From Aquificaceae bacterium (GTDB lineage: Bacteria; Aquificota; Aquificia; Aquificales; Aquificaceae), in the NCBI GenBank assembly GCA_026981975.1, contig JALSHV010000010.1:124001-188000 (forward strand): a stretch of 64,000 nt of DNA, written 5' to 3'. Positions within the stretch are counted from its first letter, which is position 1; every line of letters begins with the position of its first letter. The notes beneath the pieces are model-generated. The model saw only the letters and a list, made by a program, of their open reading frames with translations. It was not told the DNA's origin and did no database searches. A program made the translations under genes and the position numbers. Of this stretch, positions 36,926 through 46,605 are shown piece after piece.

Positions 36926-38260
36926 ATGAGAGCGTCAGATCTTGCACTTATTCTACAAGGTGAATTCAAAGGAAGCAATACAGAAATCAGAAGATTTTCC
37001 ATTGATAGCAGGAAAGTAAAAGAAGGTGAAACCTTTATAGCAATAAAGGGGGAGAGAAGGGACGGACACAGTTTTGTAGAAGAAGCCTTTAAAAAGGGTG
37101 CAGTGGGAGCTATTGTGGAAAGAGACTTTAACCCTGTATCGGGAAGGTTCATCATAAAGGTAGAATCCACCTTTAAAGCTCTGTATAGAATTGCTCTCTT
37201 TAAAAGAGAACAGTTCAAAGGTGTTGTTACCGCAGTTGCTGGCTCTGCAGGGAAGACAACTACCAAAGAACTTGTGTATCATCTCATATCTTACGTAGAT
37301 AATGCCTATAGAAGTGAAGGAAATTTCAATTCTCGCATAGGTCTTCCTCTAACACTCGCTAATATGGACATAACCTCTGGTTACGCGATTTTTGAATTAG
37401 GAGCAAGTCAAAAAGGAGATGTTCTTAAACTAACTAAATTAGTAAAACCTAAGGTAAGAATTATAACAGCTATAGGAGAAGAGCATATGGAAACTTTCGG
37501 TAGTTTGAAGGAAATAATTGAAGGGAACGGGGAAATTTTCCATAACTTCGGTTCAGAGGATACAGCAATTATCCCCTACTATTTACGGGGAACTTATAAA
37601 CTTCCCCCAAGTAAGGTTATAACCTTTGGAACTGATGGAAATCTGCAGGCTGAAAACATAAGACTATCTCTTGAAGGAACAAGTTTTATTTTTAAGGGGC
37701 AAGAATTCACCATAAAGGTTTTGAACAAGAGTATAGTGGACTGTTCCTTAGCCGCTTTCGGATTTCTTATCGCATCAGGTTACGATCCAAGGGAGTTTAG
37801 AGATCGTCTTGGAGAATTTTTACCACCCAAGGGTAGAATGAATATTCTAAACTTTGGAGATTTTTTTATTATTGATGATACTTACAATGCCAATCCTCTC
37901 TCTATGAAAAATGCTCTTAAAACTCTTGGCGATTTAAATACAACATCAAAGAAAATAGTCGTTATAGGGGATATGCTTGAGTTAGGAAATAAAAGTGAGA
38001 CGCTTCATCGGGAAATAGGGTGTTTTACAGCTCAATGTGGAATAGATTTTGCAATTTTTTTCGGTAGTGATATGATTTTTGCTTATGAAGAGTATACTAA
38101 AAGGGGTGGTAGAGGAATTATGTTAAAGAAAAGAGAAGATGTGCTTGAAGAGATATTGAAATGGCTTAAAGATAAAAATATAATTCTCTTGAAAGGATCA
38201 AGGGGTATGCAGATGGATAAATTTATTGAAGAATTAAAGGAGATTATCTACTATGGATAA
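36926..38260 (+). CDS. murF: UDP-MurNAc-tripeptide-D-Ala-D-Ala ligase MurF
   Basis: MurF adds D-Ala-D-Ala to the peptidoglycan precursor in the cytoplasm. The protein has 444 residues, with an N-terminal domain containing FSIDSRKVKEGETFIAI, ATP-binding GSAGKTTTKEL, NFNSRIGLPLTL and DDTYNANPLSM in the C-terminal region. AAGGAG stands 6 nt before the ATG. The stop overlaps the PilZ gene by 8 nt. No other mur gene is adjacent. Confidence 0.96.
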   Translation: MRASDLALILQGEFKGSNTEIRRFSIDSRKVKEGETFIAIKGERRDGHSFVEEAFKKGAVGAIVERDFNPVSGRFIIKVESTFKALYRIALFKREQFKGVVTAVAGSAGKTTTKELVYHLISYVDNAYRSEGNFNSRIGLPLTLANMDITSGYAIFELGASQKGDVLKLTKLVKPKVRIITAIGEEHMETFGSLKEIIEGNGEIFHNFGSEDTAIIPYYLRGTYKLPPSKVITFGTDGNLQAENIRLSLEGTSFIFKGQEFTIKVLNKSIVDCSLAAFGFLIASGYDPREFRDRLGEFLPPKGRMNILNFGDFFIIDDTYNANPLSMKNALKTLGDLNTTSKKIVVIGDMLELGNKSETLHREIGCFTAQCGIDFAIFFGSDMIFAYEEYTKRGGRGIMLKKREDVLEEILKWLKDKNIILLKGSRGMQMDKFIEELKEIIYYG

Positions 38261-38861
38261 TGAGAAAATAGCTGAAATATTTGTTTTTGAAGATTCTTTT
38301 TTCTTCACCACCCGTGTAAGAATAAAAAGAGTAGAGGGAGATAAAGTTATACTCAGCACTACGGAACTTCTTAAAAAGTTCATAGTTATAGGAAAAAGAA
38401 TACACATTAAGTATGCTACCTTTGCTTTGCCCACGAAAGTAATAGGAAAAAGTGATGAAGATCTTATAGTAACCTTACCCTCCTTAAACCCAGAAAAACC
38501 TGTAGGTGATAGAAGAAATGCAAGAGTTAAACCTTCTCACATACATCCTGTAAGACTCTATTTAGCCTTGGAAGGAGAAGAGGAAAAGGAATACACAGTA
38601 GAAGATATATCCGAAGGAGGTTTCTCCATAATAGTAAACTCCCCTGCTCTTTTGGATATGTTTCTTGATAAAGAAGTCAAAGTTCATATAGATTTTCCCG
38701 TAGAAGTGGAAGAAGTAAAGGGAACAGCCCGTATGGTTAATATTCAGGAACTTGGTCCAACCAAGATAAAATTGGGTTTTGAAATGTTCTTAGATGATGC
38801 GGACACAGTAAAGGTAAGATTTTATGTATATTCACGCATCAAAGAACTTCTCAGAGCTTAA
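38253..38861 (+). CDS. PilZ-domain c-di-GMP effector
   Basis: This 202-residue protein has a YcgR-like N-terminal beta domain (about 1-85) and a PilZ domain (about 88-200). The c-di-GMP-binding residues are present as the arginine motif DRRNAR (about 88-93) and DISEGGFS (about 113-120). YcgR-type proteins brake the flagellar motor. It may respond to the GGDEF cyclase at 12810-13505 or to others. Its end overlaps the next gene by 38 nt. Confidence 0.85.
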   Translation: MDNEKIAEIFVFEDSFFFTTRVRIKRVEGDKVILSTTELLKKFIVIGKRIHIKYATFALPTKVIGKSDEDLIVTLPSLNPEKPVGDRRNARVKPSHIHPVRLYLALEGEEEKEYTVEDISEGGFSIIVNSPALLDMFLDKEVKVHIDFPVEVEEVKGTARMVNIQELGPTKIKLGFEMFLDDADTVKVRFYVYSRIKELLRA

Positions 38862-39411
38862 ATTAGAAATAAAACGTAAAATATTTCATATAATTGCCTT
38901 GTTATTATGGATTATTCCTATTAGTTTTTTAAGTTTTTTTGAAAATATAATTATTTTTCTTCTTGTAATTGGAATAAATACCGCAATTGTTTTGAAAATG
39001 AAACCTTTTTACTCGGTTTTTAATTTTCTTATAAAACATTTTGAAAGAGATAAAAATTTAAAATATCCGGGTATACAGTCTTTATACGCAAACATAGGTA
39101 TATTTCTTACTTATTTGATTTTCAAGGAATTAGCCTTAGTGGGGATTGTTGTTCTTGCTGTAGGAGATGGTCTTTCTACTCTTGCAGGTAAGGTGTTCGG
39201 TAAGAATAAGCTTTTTTACAACAAAGATAAAACTTGGGAAGGTTGTATAGCCTTCTTTATAGGAGCTTTTCTTATTCTTTCCTTTTTTAAGGATTTAAAA
39301 TCCTCAATTCTTATAGCGGGGATTTCTTCCCTTTTAGAAACTCTCAATGTAAGAATAGATGATAATTTCATACTCCCGCTTTCGGCTACACTTATTGCTT
39401 ATTTGATGTGA
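38824..39411 (+). CDS. DGK1/SEC59-like CTP-dependent lipid kinase family protein
   Basis: This 195-residue membrane protein has several hydrophobic helices and the conserved segment VLAVGDGLSTLAGKVFGKNK, which is typical of the family holding phytol kinase, dolichol kinase SEC59 and yeast diacylglycerol kinase DGK1. It is related to CdsA but short. The lipid substrate is unknown; undecaprenol or diacylglycerol are candidates. It starts inside the PilZ gene, and its end overlaps the convergent RecO-like gene by 13 nt. Confidence 0.7.
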   Translation: MYIHASKNFSELKLEIKRKIFHIIALLLWIIPISFLSFFENIIIFLLVIGINTAIVLKMKPFYSVFNFLIKHFERDKNLKYPGIQSLYANIGIFLTYLIFKELALVGIVVLAVGDGLSTLAGKVFGKNKLFYNKDKTWEGCIAFFIGAFLILSFFKDLKSSILIAGISSLLETLNVRIDDNFILPLSATLIAYLM

Positions 39412-40046
39412 TAATCCAGAAAACTGTCCAAAAGTTCTTCCGCTTTATTTAAAAGAGAAATGTCCGCACGAATCCGTCCTAAAGCTCTTCCCTTTTCTAT
39501 CCTTTTAAGTAAACTCAAAACAGTTCCTTCAAGCTCTATGTCTCCATCGTTAGATATCTTACCGTCGGAAAGCTTTACTCTTACTGTTTGTGACTTGTGT
39601 TTTGTTTTAATAAACAGGGGTTCTAAACCGGAAATTTTAAGATAGTCAAGTTTAAACTTTATCCTGAATATTCTATCCTTTCCCTTAGGATTTACCCTTA
39701 GATAGTTTAGTATCAGATTGAAAACGCTTTCATCGTAAAAATTCAAATACTTCAAAACAAAGGAAGCAATCCAACAAGCCCACTTATACCGGTGGAAGTC
39801 AAAACAGATATAAGAAAGTCTCTTAACTTCTATAACATCACAGGGAATAAGAAGATCACCTTTTTGATAGAAGTAAGCGGTAACAACGTTAAATGGTTCA
39901 AATAAACCAAAAAACTCGTGACTGTTTAAAAAACCGTCTCTTACTAAGATGTTCACTATGCCTTCAGAGCCGTAAGATATGGCAAGAATGTCTTGATCCC
40001 CTGCCCTGATCCGCTTTAGAATTAAGTATCTACCTTTTGAACTCAC
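39399..40046 (-). CDS. recO: RecO-like DNA repair protein
   Basis: This 215-residue protein has an N-terminal OB-fold-like part with LILKRIRAGDQDILAISYGSEGIVNILVRDG and EPF, followed by a helical domain, as in RecO. RecO loads RecA on SSB-coated DNA with RecR. The zinc-finger cysteines of many RecO proteins are absent, and similarity is judged by pattern only. The start is GTG, with CATAAT 5 nt upstream. Confidence 0.6.
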   Translation of the reverse strand: MSSKGRYLILKRIRAGDQDILAISYGSEGIVNILVRDGFLNSHEFFGLFEPFNVVTAYFYQKGDLLIPCDVIEVKRLSYICFDFHRYKWACWIASFVLKYLNFYDESVFNLILNYLRVNPKGKDRIFRIKFKLDYLKISGLEPLFIKTKHKSQTVRVKLSDGKISNDGDIELEGTVLSLLKRIEKGRALGRIRADISLLNKAEELLDSFLDYHIK

Positions 40047-40081
40047 TTACAATTATGATGATATTAAAAAACCGCTCGCGA

Positions 40082-40087
40082 TATACT
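40082..40087 (+). promoter_or_regulatory. -10 hexamer for apgM
   Basis: TATACT is followed by 7 nt and then the ATG at 40095, predicting a leaderless mRNA for apgM-mtnA-bioW. Confidence 0.55.
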
Positions 40088-40094
40088 AAGAATT

Positions 40095-41321
40095 ATGAAA
40101 AACCTTGTAACCTCTCTTATAAGAAAAAACAATTCAAAGATAGTTCTTATAGTATTGGACGGATTGGGTGGACTTCCCTCTGAGGAGGGAAAAACAGAGC
40201 TTGAGATTGCAAAGACTCCTAATCTTGACAACTTAGCTTACAGATCCGCACTCGGTTTACACATTCCCGTTGACTGGGGGATCACTCCCGGTAGCGGTCC
40301 CGGACATTTAGCTTTGTTTGGTTACGATCCACTTCAGTATCAAATAGGTAGAGGGGTTTTGGAAACTCTTGGACTTGGAATAGAAATAGGAGAGAGAGAC
40401 ATAGCAGTTCGCGGGAACTACGCTACCGTTGAGTCTAAGGAGGGAAAGCTTTTAATAAAAGACAGACGCGCTGGCAGAATACCTACGGAGGAAAATAGAA
40501 GAATAAGTGCAAAGCTTCAGGAAAATATTAGAAGAATTGAAGATGTAGAAGTGATAGTAGCACCGGGGCTTGAACACAGAGTTGCTGTTGTTTTCAGATT
40601 CCCGCAGGCTTTACCCGTCGGAAGTGATGAGATAAACGACACCGATCCTCAAAAAACGGATACAGAACCTCTTACACCTAAGGGAAGAAATCCCCAAGCG
40701 GAAAGAGTAGCACGGATAGTAAGAAAGTTCCTAAGAAGAGCGGAAGAAATTCTAAAAGAAGAAAAAAAAGCAAACTATTTACTCCTGAGAGGATTTTCCC
40801 AAAAGCCTAAGATCCCCTGTATGGAAGAACTATTTGGACTTAAATCTCTTTGTATAGCCTTCTATCCCATGTACAGAGGTATTGCTTCCTTAGTAGGAAT
40901 GAAAGTCCTAAAACCTGCAGGAAATTCAGTGAAAGAAACCATCTATACTCTCCACGAGGTGTGGGAAGATTATGACTTCTTCTTTTTACATATTAAGAAA
41001 ACAGATTCCTACGGCGAAGACGGAAATCCTAAGGGGAAGGCAGGTGTTATAGAAGAATTTGATAAAACACTTCCCAAAATCCTTGATTTGAAACCTGATG
41101 TTCTTGCAATAACTGGAGATCATTCAACCCCTTCGGTTCTTAAAGGACATTCATGGCATCCAGTTCCACTGCTTATAAATTCTCCTTATGTATTGGGTAG
41201 AACTTCCCGCAGATTTACTGAAAGAGAATGTCTTAAAGGAGAGATAGGTTTAATTCCCACTAAGAAGATAATGAATCTACTCCTAGCCCATGCTCTTAGA
41301 TTGAAAAAATTCGGTGCTTAA
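40095..41321 (+). CDS. apgM: Cofactor-independent phosphoglycerate mutase, archaeal type
   Basis: ApgM interconverts 3- and 2-phosphoglycerate without 2,3-bisphosphoglycerate and belongs to the alkaline phosphatase superfamily. The 408-residue protein has the metal-binding start [10 protein letters not shown], the [15 protein letters not shown] motif and the C-terminal [21 protein letters not shown]. The enzyme is typical of archaea and thermophilic bacteria and serves gluconeogenesis from the reverse TCA cycle. It is followed directly by mtnA. Confidence 0.94.
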   Translation: MKNLVTSLIRKNNSKIVLIVLDGLGGLPSEEGKTELEIAKTPNLDNLAYRSALGLHIPVDWGITPGSGPGHLALFGYDPLQYQIGRGVLETLGLGIEIGERDIAVRGNYATVESKEGKLLIKDRRAGRIPTEENRRISAKLQENIRRIEDVEVIVAPGLEHRVAVVFRFPQALPVGSDEINDTDPQKTDTEPLTPKGRNPQAERVARIVRKFLRRAEEILKEEKKANYLLLRGFSQKPKIPCMEELFGLKSLCIAFYPMYRGIASLVGMKVLKPAGNSVKETIYTLHEVWEDYDFFFLHIKKTDSYGEDGNPKGKAGVIEEFDKTLPKILDLKPDVLAITGDHSTPSVLKGHSWHPVPLLINSPYVLGRTSRRFTERECLKGEIGLIPTKKIMNLLLAHALRLKKFGA

Positions 41322-41322
41322 G

Positions 41323-42312
41323 ATGGAAGTTAAAGCCTTTCACTGGAAAGGAGATCATCTTCTTCTTTTAGATCAGAGAGAACTCCCCCATAGGGAGAAG
41401 TGGTTAAGATTAGAAAATCATATTCAGATAGCTGAAGCTATAAAAAATATGGCTGTAAGAGGTGCACCAGCTATAGGTTGCGTAGCCGCTTATGGATTTG
41501 TGCTGGGGGTAGAAAAAGGAGAAGATCCGCAAAGAGTATATGAAATCCTTAGCCGAACAAGACCTACCGCTTACAATTTATTCTGGTCTCTTAACAGAAT
41601 GAAAAGAGCTTTAGAACTTGGCAGAGATTTGCAGAAAGAAGCTTTAAATATAGAAAAAGAAGATTACCAAGCCAACAGGCTCATGGGAGAGAAAGGAAGT
41701 GAACTTATTCCTCAAGGAGCAAAAATACTGACCCACTGCAACACAGGCGCTCTTGCAACCGCCGGCTGGGGAACCGCGTTGGGAGTTGTAAGATCCTCCC
41801 ACAGAAAAGGGAAGAGAATAACTGTATGGGTGAACGAAACAAGACCTTATCTGCAAGGCTCTCGTCTTACCGCATGGGAATTGTTAAAGGAAGGAATCCC
41901 TCACCGTATAATTACCGATATGACCGCGGGTTTTTTAATGAGCAAGGGAGAAGTTGATATTATCTTAGTCGGTGCGGACAGAATTGCTGCAAACGGTGAT
42001 ACCGCTAATAAAATAGGCACTTATACACTCTCAGTGCTTGCAAAAGCTCATGGGATACCCTTTTACGTGGTAGCTCCCTCTTCTACTTTTGATCTATCCC
42101 TAAGAGAAGGAAAAGATATACCGGTAGAGGAAAGAAGTGAAAAAGAACTCAAGCGCTGTGGTGTAGCAGAGATCGCTCCTTCCGATTCACCCGCTTATCA
42201 TGTAGCTTTTGACATAACTCCCGCGGAAAATATAACAGCCATTATTACAGAAAAAGGTATAATACACCCCGTTACGAAAGCAAATGTGGAGAAATGTCTT
42301 TCCTCAGTGTAA
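41323..42312 (+). CDS. mtnA: Methylthioribose-1-phosphate isomerase
   Basis: MtnA converts methylthioribose-1-phosphate to the ribulose form in methionine salvage. The 329-residue protein belongs to the eIF2B-alpha-like family, with [35 protein letters not shown] (catalytic Cys), [17 protein letters not shown] and [19 protein letters not shown]. The ATG at 41323 is 1 nt after the apgM stop. The end overlaps bioW by 19 nt. Confidence 0.96.
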   Translation: MEVKAFHWKGDHLLLLDQRELPHREKWLRLENHIQIAEAIKNMAVRGAPAIGCVAAYGFVLGVEKGEDPQRVYEILSRTRPTAYNLFWSLNRMKRALELGRDLQKEALNIEKEDYQANRLMGEKGSELIPQGAKILTHCNTGALATAGWGTALGVVRSSHRKGKRITVWVNETRPYLQGSRLTAWELLKEGIPHRIITDMTAGFLMSKGEVDIILVGADRIAANGDTANKIGTYTLSVLAKAHGIPFYVVAPSSTFDLSLREGKDIPVEERSEKELKRCGVAEIAPSDSPAYHVAFDITPAENITAIITEKGIIHPVTKANVEKCLSSV

Positions 42313-43025
42313 GAATGCGTGCAAGTTTAAAAGGCAAACACGTCTCCGGTGCTGAGAGAATAGTTAAGGATAAAGAATTGGAAGAAACCCTTTCCCAACT
42401 TGTAAAAAGACCCTCTGATTACGACCAGATGGTTATAACGATTGAAAAGGTTCGCAAGCTCCGCAGAGTAGAAGAATCCTTAAAGCTGTCTTCTTTCAAC
42501 TTCAACAGTGTCAGCGAAGCAAGACAGTTCGCCCTGCGCAAATTAAAAGAATCCGGTGTGCCTGAAAGTGTAGCTTTGAAGGGGTTGAATCTTATCAGTA
42601 GGGGAGCAAATCCGCGCGGAGGAATTATGAGAGGAGCTGTTCTTATGGATATAGAAACAGGAAATCGTCTTGAAAAGGATTCTGAAAGAGGGGTAAGGAC
42701 AGTTAGGATAGACTGGGAGAACAGAAGAGAAATTCTTGAAATTCTCAGAAAAAGAGGATTAACCGAGAGAACCGCCGATGCTCTTGCTTTGGCTACAAAA
42801 AATATTATCTGTGGTGTAGTGGCGGAACTCTGCTGGAGTGATGATCCTCAATACCTTACCGGCTACGTAGCTTCCCGCACATTAGGATACGTGCGAATTA
42901 CTCCTCTTAAAGAAAAAGGGGATCCCTTAGGAGGCCGTATATACTTTGTTAGACGTGAAAAGCTGTTGGAAATTGTAAAATGTTTAGAAGAAGAAGCAAT
43001 ACTTTTAAAACGCTTACAGGACTGA
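42294..43025 (+). CDS. bioW: 6-carboxyhexanoate-CoA ligase
   Basis: BioW activates pimelate to pimeloyl-CoA, an entry route to biotin. The 243-residue protein has the family beginning [19 protein letters not shown] and the conserved [13 protein letters not shown]. It is the usual length. The rest of the biotin pathway is not in the window. It starts inside mtnA, so apgM-mtnA-bioW are one transcription unit. Confidence 0.92.
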   Translation: MSFLSVRMRASLKGKHVSGAERIVKDKELEETLSQLVKRPSDYDQMVITIEKVRKLRRVEESLKLSSFNFNSVSEARQFALRKLKESGVPESVALKGLNLISRGANPRGGIMRGAVLMDIETGNRLEKDSERGVRTVRIDWENRREILEILRKRGLTERTADALALATKNIICGVVAELCWSDDPQYLTGYVASRTLGYVRITPLKEKGDPLGGRIYFVRREKLLEIVKCLEEEAILLKRLQD

Positions 43026-43035
43026 TTCGGAATCT

Positions 43036-43749
43036 TCATATATAAGAGATCGTTTTCAAGTAAGACTTGATCTGAGAAGGATCTCCGCTCAGTTCAGCAA
43101 CTGTCCGCTTTTCTTCCTGCTCACCTTCTCTAACTTCTTCTATAAGTCTGTAGTCCTGTATAACTCCGGCTTTTGCTAAGTTGTTCAGAGCTGTGATTAC
43201 CTTTTCTATATCCAATCCTGTTTCAAGAGCCGCGGTTGAAAGATCAAAAGATAGCTTGGGTTGCTCCGCATATTCCGTTTCAAAAGCAGGAGATTCTCTC
43301 ATTTTGTCTATGATGTAATTTCCCATAACAATCATAAGTTTTGAATTTATAGCGTTTATAAGCCTACGATTCAAATTGTAAAGTCTCTTTGTAAGTGTCC
43401 CTATGATATAAGCGGAAAGTTCAGGGATACTGCTAAGCACTTCAAAAAACTCATCTTTGGCAAAACTTATAACTTTAAGATCGGAAACGGCTCTTACCGT
43501 TGCGGTTCTTTCTATACCCATAAAAACACCCATCTCTCCTACTATAGAACCGGGTCCTGCTGTTCCTATAAGGACATCGTTTCCCATAGGATCTTTCTTT
43601 GTCACATTTACGTATCCTTTTTCTATTACAAAAATTCTGTCCGATTCTTTACCTTCTTCTATCAGGATATCTCCCAGCTTATAAGTTTCTTCCTTACCGC
43701 GGTTTTTCAAAAGATTCACGAATTCCTCACTTAATCTGGTTGCTTCCAT
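43036..43749 (-). CDS. CRP-like cyclic-nucleotide-binding regulator
   Basis: This 237-residue protein has a cyclic-nucleotide-binding beta roll (about 20-125), including GSIVGEMGVFMGIERTATVRA, the phosphate-binding cassette region with Gly-Glu and an Arg. A dimerisation helix follows (about 128-150). The C-terminal segment contains LSTAALETGLDIEKVITALNNLAKAGVI (about 170-200, described in part), which fits a winged helix-turn-helix. It is the third gene after an adenylate cyclase and a cAMP phosphodiesterase, so cAMP is the likely ligand. GGAGG stands before the ATG. Confidence 0.82.
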   Translation of the reverse strand: MEATRLSEEFVNLLKNRGKEETYKLGDILIEEGKESDRIFVIEKGYVNVTKKDPMGNDVLIGTAGPGSIVGEMGVFMGIERTATVRAVSDLKVISFAKDEFFEVLSSIPELSAYIIGTLTKRLYNLNRRLINAINSKLMIVMGNYIIDKMRESPAFETEYAEQPKLSFDLSTAALETGLDIEKVITALNNLAKAGVIQDYRLIEEVREGEQEEKRTVAELSGDPSQIKSYLKTISYI

Positions 43750-43765
43750 ATTTTCCTCCTTAACT

Positions 43766-44530
43766 TCATATTATAATTTCATCTCCGTCTTTTAATATTT
43801 TTACATCGGGCAAAACTTCCGGTATTTCCTTAAGCAATTCACTTATAGAATTGGGTTTGAGATGCATCACGTATATTTCTATATCGTCCCTTTTTAAACT
43901 CCTTAACTCCTCTTTAAGAATCTTAGGTGTATAGTGCTTGCTTATCTCCGCAAGATTGTGCATATAGCTGGGATAGGATATCTCCGTGATGAGAACTTTT
44001 ATTTCTTTGTCTTCATTCAGTTTTTTCCATATAACAGGATTCCTGTAAGTATCAGCGGTAAATAAAAATCCCTTACCTTCTTTTTTAACTATGTATCCTA
44101 AGGTGGGTATTGTATGATTCGCCTTGAAGGGAAAGATTTCAAAATCATTTAAAACAATAGATTTTCCTATATCTAAGGGAGTATATGTAACAGCGTAATC
44201 CCCTGAATTTATCAGTCTTATTGAACTGAATTCGGGCCATATATTCCAGTTCATTATGTAATCTTTAACTGCGGAAAGGGTATCCGAACAACCCATTACT
44301 TCCAAAGGTTGTTCACGATAACGGAACGTGTAATCTACCATAAAGGGTATGTCAACTATATGATCTAAATGAGCATGTGTAAGAAGAACGTAATCCACAT
44401 CAAGGCATTTTTCTCCAAGAGAACGCATTATATTCCCTGCATCTATTAGAATCCTCTCTGATAATTGCAGACAAGTAGTTCCCAAATCCCCAAAGCGACC
44501 TCCGTAAGCTCCAAGAACTTTAATCTTCAT
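43766..44530 (-). CDS. Class II cyclic nucleotide phosphodiesterase-like MBL protein
   Basis: This 254-residue metallo-beta-lactamase-fold hydrolase starts MKIKVLGAYGGRFGD. The metal site THAHLDH is at about 60-66, with further ligands in KANHTIPTLGY, FTADTYR and VMHLKP. The overall pattern matches class II 3',5'-cAMP phosphodiesterases (yeast PDE1, bacterial CpdP). Its ATG overlaps the cyclase stop (TAATG), so both enzymes are made from one message. It would degrade the second messenger made by its neighbour. Substrate choice is inferred from context. Confidence 0.82.
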   Translation of the reverse strand: MKIKVLGAYGGRFGDLGTTCLQLSERILIDAGNIMRSLGEKCLDVDYVLLTHAHLDHIVDIPFMVDYTFRYREQPLEVMGCSDTLSAVKDYIMNWNIWPEFSSIRLINSGDYAVTYTPLDIGKSIVLNDFEIFPFKANHTIPTLGYIVKKEGKGFLFTADTYRNPVIWKKLNEDKEIKVLITEISYPSYMHNLAEISKHYTPKILKEELRSLKRDDIEIYVMHLKPNSISELLKEIPEVLPDVKILKDGDEIII

Positions 44531-46596
44531 TACTTCTCCCTTGAAATATAAACACCGTTCCACTCAGAGGGAGGTTTTTCTATCATTTCCCTACATCTTC
44601 CAGCAAATACTCTGCTTGGTTCATCTCCGTATTTTATGCTAAGTTCGCTAAAAAGAATATAAGCGTTTTCAAAGAAACCGGATATATACTGATCCAAGGC
44701 GCTTTCAAATTCCTTCGCTTTTTTTCGGTTCTCTTCCGTATTTTCCAGCAGTTCGTAGATAATCACCGGTTTTGTTTTTCCTTTAACCACCACCAGATCC
44801 AGTTTTCTCAACAGAAAATCCTCCCTCAGTTCCTTCTTTGTGTATTCACTGATTATTATCTTAGTTCTGTAAACTTTGTTCAACCCTTCAAGACGTGAAG
44901 CGAGATTTACCGTATCCCCTATTGCAGTGTAGTCAAATCTTTGTTTAGAACCCATGTTTCCCACAACTGCTTCCCCTGTGTTTATACCTATTCCTATATC
45001 TACAACTATGCCGTATTTTTTTCTAAAAGTGGGATTGAGTTTTTCTAAGGTTTTTATCATTTCAAGAGCTGAAGCACAAGCACGATCCGCATGATTTTCC
45101 ACATCAACGGGGACATTGAATAGAGCCATTATAGCATCGCCTATATACTTATCCAACATTCCTCCTTTATTTAGTATTATTTCCGTCATGGGAGTTAAAA
45201 ATTCATTGAGTAAGTTCACTAAATCTTCAGGATCAAGCTTTTCCGATAAGGAAGTAAAACCCCTTATATCAGAAAACAGGACTGTTAATTTTCTCTTCTC
45301 TCCACCTAATTTGAGCTTTTCCGGGTTTCTGCTTATTATTTCCAATAATTGGGGAGATACATAACTACTGAAAGCTCGTCTGAGTTCTCTTATATCCTTT
45401 TCCGCAATTAAGACTTTAAATCCCTCTTGAAAGATAACCGAAGCTGTAAAAGCAAGTAAAGGATAAAAGAGATTAAAATCCAAATTTAAAAAAGCAAAAG
45501 AGCTGTAAGAAATAAAAATATAAAAAATCAAGACACAGCTGTAAAAGAGCGTTCTTTTAGAAAAACTCCTCAACAAGGAAATAAAGTAAGGAAGTCCTGT
45601 TAGAACTGCTATGATTAGCAAATCGGAGATTACTGATTTTCTTATAAAGTGAAATTTCTCAAAATTTGAAAAAGTAAAAGCATGAAGATAAACTCCCGGT
45701 GTAACGGGATTTAAAGGTGTGGGTCTTACATCGTAGATTCCTATTTCCGTTGCACCTACAAAAACCACTTTATCTTTAAAGATTTCCGGACTTACCCTTC
45801 TTTTTACTACGTCAACTGCGGAGATGAGTTTAACATCTTTTAGCGGATAAAAATTTATCCTGTGAAATCTTCCCTCGTAAACAGGAATCTTTTTTCCACG
45901 GAAGCGCAATTCTTCTATCCCGTGAGAGGATAAAACCATTTGAAAGTCTTCTCCAGTGTAGAAACGAACAGCTTGAAGAGCTAAGGGTAAGTATATCCCA
46001 CCCCTGAAGAGGTGAGCTATTGTGTATTTTCTGTAGAGAGCATCTACATCAGGTTCTGCGTTTAAGTATCCGCTTGCAAGAGCGGATTCCATAAAGGGTT
46101 TTAGATTAAGCTCAACATAGGGAATTTCTAATAAACCTACTCTGTCTGTCATAAGTTTGTATCTGAGAAATTCACTTTCTTCCAAAAGCGCCAGTGCTTC
46201 TGGATCCTCTTTTTGTGTTGAGGAAAGCCTTAGGAAAAATCCAAGAATCACATTTCCGTTTCTTTTTATACTATCAGCTAAGAGCTTATCCACTTGAGGA
46301 TTTTCCGGTTCGGAGAAAACTATATCAAGTGCCACCACCTTAGCTTCTTTTAGATTTTCTACAAGCTCTGCCAATACGTATCTACTCCAAGGCCATCTTC
46401 CAAGTTCGTTAATACTTTTCTCATCTATAGCTACCACAAGCACGTTTTCCGAAAGCTTAGGATATGCTCGTAAATAGTTTCTAACCCCGAATTTGGTATC
46501 TTCTATGCGTAGAGCAACTTTTTCCAAGGGGGGTGGCTTCAAGAGATAAGCCAAAACAAATAAACTTCCCAAGATTAGAAGAACAAAACCCCTCAC
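44530..46596 (-). CDS. CHASE2-domain class III adenylate cyclase
   Basis: This 688-residue membrane sensor cyclase has an N-terminal helix (about 3-20), a large periplasmic CHASE2 domain (about 25-315) with VVAIDEKSINELGRWPWSR and VVFVGATEIGIYD, and three membrane helices (about 322-395). The cyclase domain is at about 430-615. The cyclase shows the metal Asp in LFSDIRGFTSL, KYIGDAIMALF and FDYTAIGDTVNLASRLE; the Lys and Asp at the purine-selective positions favour ATP as substrate. It heads a three-gene cAMP unit with a phosphodiesterase and a CRP-like protein. The periplasmic signal is unknown. Confidence 0.92.
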   Translation of the reverse strand: MRGFVLLILGSLFVLAYLLKPPPLEKVALRIEDTKFGVRNYLRAYPKLSENVLVVAIDEKSINELGRWPWSRYVLAELVENLKEAKVVALDIVFSEPENPQVDKLLADSIKRNGNVILGFFLRLSSTQKEDPEALALLEESEFLRYKLMTDRVGLLEIPYVELNLKPFMESALASGYLNAEPDVDALYRKYTIAHLFRGGIYLPLALQAVRFYTGEDFQMVLSSHGIEELRFRGKKIPVYEGRFHRINFYPLKDVKLISAVDVVKRRVSPEIFKDKVVFVGATEIGIYDVRPTPLNPVTPGVYLHAFTFSNFEKFHFIRKSVISDLLIIAVLTGLPYFISLLRSFSKRTLFYSCVLIFYIFISYSSFAFLNLDFNLFYPLLAFTASVIFQEGFKVLIAEKDIRELRRAFSSYVSPQLLEIISRNPEKLKLGGEKRKLTVLFSDIRGFTSLSEKLDPEDLVNLLNEFLTPMTEIILNKGGMLDKYIGDAIMALFNVPVDVENHADRACASALEMIKTLEKLNPTFRKKYGIVVDIGIGINTGEAVVGNMGSKQRFDYTAIGDTVNLASRLEGLNKVYRTKIIISEYTKKELREDFLLRKLDLVVVKGKTKPVIIYELLENTEENRKKAKEFESALDQYISGFFENAYILFSELSIKYGDEPSRVFAGRCREMIEKPPSEWNGVYISREK

Positions 46597-46605
46597 AGGA
46601 ATAAG

